64,000 nucleotides of DNA from Entomortierella parvispora (lineage: Eukaryota; Mortierellomycota; Mortierellomycetes; Mortierellales; Mortierellaceae). The DNA is taken from NCBI GenBank assembly GCA_963573315.1, contig OY752144.1:1916501-1980500 (forward strand), given 5' to 3'. The stretch's first letter is position 1. Every line of letters begins with the position of its first letter. The translations under genes were made by a program, and so were the position numbers. Shown here in pieces: positions 61,549 through 64,000 of the stretch. The notes below the pieces were generated by a model. The model saw only the letters and a program-made list of their open reading frames with translations, ran no database searches and had not been told where the DNA came from.

Positions 61549-63814
61549 ATGAACCCGACAGGCACTGCGAATCTGTCCAGGAGTAAAAGCGGGGGTGCCG
61601 AGAAGCGAGCACCGCCACCCATTCGACCTAAACCCTCTGCCCTCTCTGCCGCTGCCACAGCAACCCCTACCGATGTGACCCCTGCAGCTGCCAGCGTCTC
61701 TCCCCCATCCTCGACCACGTCCTATCGATCAGGCATTACCGTCACCGACAACGGAGCACCGACCTCGAGCTCTTTTGGGGACCTGAAGAAAGCATTTGAG
61801 CGACAACAGAACGCAGGGCCACTTTTCGTTGGTAACAACTCCGCAGGATCAAGGATCGCCAGAGGAACGAGTGCGGGTGGCGTCCACAGCAACCCAAGTA
61901 ATAACAATGCTGGAACGAGGACGTCGCTGCAGGCCAATCCCTCAGCCTTGCTGGGAGTGCCATCTTTGAACAGCCGGCCGCGCTCTGTGTCGTCTCCCGC
62001 ACCGCCGCTGCGGGAAGACGAAGGGCGTGGCACTGAGGAATCGGTGTCGGGCGAAGGGATCGACAAGAGCCAGCCCGATTTTGGAAACCTCAGGGCGCGC
62101 TTCCAGTCGCAGGCATCATTGTCGAACGTGTCCCTTCCAAAACCTGTGAGAAGCGTTGTAGATATGCTGTCAAAAAATGATTTTATCGATCCCGCATGGA
62201 TGCATGCTGACTGTGTCTGTATTTATCGATACCCTTAGGACACGCCTCGACCAAAGCCCACCCTCGCTGCCAATAGCCCAAAGCCCGCCTTTCTTGCTAC
62301 AACATCATCGCCAGTCCCATCGCCTCCAATCCCTCGAATGTCCCTGGACGCCGCTAGGACTGCGGTGGGAAGTATTGGCAGCTTCAACCGCTTTCCCACG
62401 CCGCAGCCCTCAGCACTGACCTCGTCGTCTCCGTCCGTAAGCCGCGCACCATCCAGCTCATTGAGACAACCACCAAAGCCGCCAGCTACAAAACCCAACA
62501 TTGCAACAAGGACTCCAACGCCACCAAATACGCCACCAAGAGCAGTATCGCCAGACGAGGAAGAAGAAAAGAATCCTTTTATGGGTAGCGATGAAGATGA
62601 GGTCAGCGCCACTAAAGCAGCCGCTCGGACTGCTGCTCCACCCATGCCTTCAAGATCAACATCTAAAATTCACCAAAACCCCGCCTTCCAGCAATTGAAC
62701 AACACTTTTGGACGCCCGGGTGCTTCGACGAGTGTTGGCGCTGCCACAGGCGCCGCACTTATCGCTTCCAAAATTGCACCACCACCTCCTCAACGAGCTG
62801 CACCTCGACCGGTCTCGCCAGTTTCGGGAGCTCCTCCCAGACTGCCTTCTCGATCCAACAGCGCAATACTCATGGCCGAGGATACTCCAGAGGAGAAGGA
62901 AAGGAAGCACCGATTGGACAAAAGGCGAAGAGTCATTCAGGAGCTGTTGGAGACTGAGATCAGTTACTCCAAGGATATGCTTCTTTTGCAAGAGGTATTT
63001 TTGGTATCTTGGTATAGGCCATGGAGAAGATTGGGCATTTATTGACTTTTGTCTTTTGTACTCTCAGGTTTACGTGACTGACATGGAAGCATCCGGTTTA
63101 TTCACCTCTGCTGACGAAAAGATCATCTTCATGAACTTGGCTGATGTTATTACACTGACACTGGACCTTATCGCGCTGCTGACCCCAGCATGTGGAGGCG
63201 TCGAAAAGGAAGATACCTACAACGACGCGGGAACATTTGTGGGAGAGGTGTTTCTCCAGATGGTAACACAGAGGACTGTTAAGCTCCAGATAACACCACG
63301 TATCGATGACTATCTTGTTTAACTCAGGCTCCAACCCTCCGTAGATCTCACGTATCCGACGCATCTACTCTGAGTATTGCAAAAGACAGGAAGCTTCAGC
63401 ACAGCATCTTCAGGAGCTCGACAATCGAAAGGATCTCAAGCCATTTTTTGATGCGTGCACGGAGAAATGCAAGGGCAAAACGACAGGTTGGGACCTGGCC
63501 AGTTTGCTTATCAAGCCTGTGCAGAGAGTTTTGAAATACCCCCTCCTGATCAATGCAAGTGAAACTGGCACAGTGGAAAGTTGGTCAGAATTCAAGAGTT
63601 GGTATTATTTTTTTTTTGCTAATCACGGTCGATATCTACTTGTGTGTGTAAATAGCAAATCCATGCACTCACGCCTTCTAACCACACTGACTATGAAAAC
63701 TTGGTGACGGTACAAAAGGACATGTTACAGGTTGCGGAGGAAATTAACGAGATCAAGAAACGCAAGGATATTGTGGAAAAGATTGTCGGCAGCAAGAAAA
63801 AGAACGATTCTGAT
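61549..63814 (+). CDS. Rho guanine-nucleotide exchange factor (3' partial)
   Basis: Activator of Rho/Cdc42 GTPases. Exons 61549-62145, 62239-62994, 63068-63262, 63345-63554 and 63656-63814 are in frame; more exons follow beyond the window. The first about 410 residues are Ser/Pro-rich and disordered, with FGDLKKAFERQQ and FGNLRARFQSQ as two similar short helices and several Pro-rich SH3-binding candidates. The Dbl-homology domain starts at KRRRVIQELLETEISYSKDM and continues with YCKRQEA, DLASLLIKPVQRVLKYPLLI and the IHALTPSNHTDYENL helix, all standard DH landmarks. Intron 4 uses a GC donor (AAT|GCAAGT), which is what restores LLINQIHAL. The pairing with a BAR domain, as in Gef1/Tuba proteins, would have to be seen downstream. 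Start 61549 is the first ATG with a good context. Confidence 0.85.
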
Positions 63815-64000
63815 GTATGAAGACAGTACCTCATACTTTAGAGATCTACCATCCGCACCCATGCTAACAGATCATCAACTCCTCATATTTCGTTGTATCT
63901 AGATTGTGTATGTTCTCGGAAACCAAAGACGAAAAAGATACTGACCGAGACAGGTTTGCTCTGGATTTTTTTTTTATTTTTATCTAATCCGTCGTATTCT

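Overview
The window is nuclear DNA from a filamentous fungus, most likely an early-diverging one (Mucoromycota, probably Mortierellomycotina). The evidence is short GT-AG introns in most genes (about 50-130 nt, a few of 450-670 nt), a complete fungal LYS2 (aminoadipate lysine pathway), fungal riboflavin and siroheme genes, an F-box/leucine-rich protein, and a large animal-like CHD remodeller that ascomycete yeasts lack. The lineage is inferred from gene style, not from a database match. I saw no rRNA, tRNA, CRISPR array or intact transposon. Exon borders were set by reading splice sites and checking that each joined frame closes on a multiple of three.

0-8 kb: the 3' end of a uroporphyrinogen-III methyltransferase; a Cys-rich type I membrane protein (-); mitochondrial seryl-tRNA synthetase (-) divergent from the Fe-S assembly gene ISA1 (+); lumazine synthase RIB4; and a broken glutathione S-transferase-like gene. 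8-16 kb: LYS2, then a cytosolic HSP70 with a step-type heat shock element and a 668-nt intron after codon 5. 16-23 kb: CRIPT (-) divergent from the 60S helicase HAS1 (+), a small Arg/Ser-rich protein A (-), and a second 60S helicase, SPB4 (-).

23-34 kb: a seven-exon MFS transporter with an unusual N-terminal extension of about 300 residues (-), an F-box protein (+), small protein B (a paralogue of A), a 135-nt pure-purine tract, and a 14-exon STB6-like gene (+). 34-37 kb: a small DDA1-like gene, then a decayed stretch holding a PIF/Harbinger-type transposase fossil with a substituted catalytic residue, a broken coiled-coil reading frame and a stray coding-like segment.

37-57 kb: a 2526-residue CHD remodeller (-) with a GC-AG first intron, a 1231-residue coiled-coil protein (-), a His/Gln-rich disordered protein (-), then about 4.3 kb with no gene I can support. 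57-64 kb: pirin (+), a CCCH zinc-finger protein (-) divergent from complex I subunit NDUFS7 (+), and the 5' part of a Rho guanine-nucleotide exchange factor (+), cut by the window end and containing a second GC-AG intron.

Most genes are housekeeping and share no single pathway. Some neighbours share a compartment or process: SerRS and ISA1 are both mitochondrial, and HAS1 and SPB4 both act in 60S ribosome assembly. I found no convincing new multi-gene system. The best leads are the A/B small-protein family, the extended MFS transporter, the STB6-like gene, the GC-AG introns and the Harbinger fossil.
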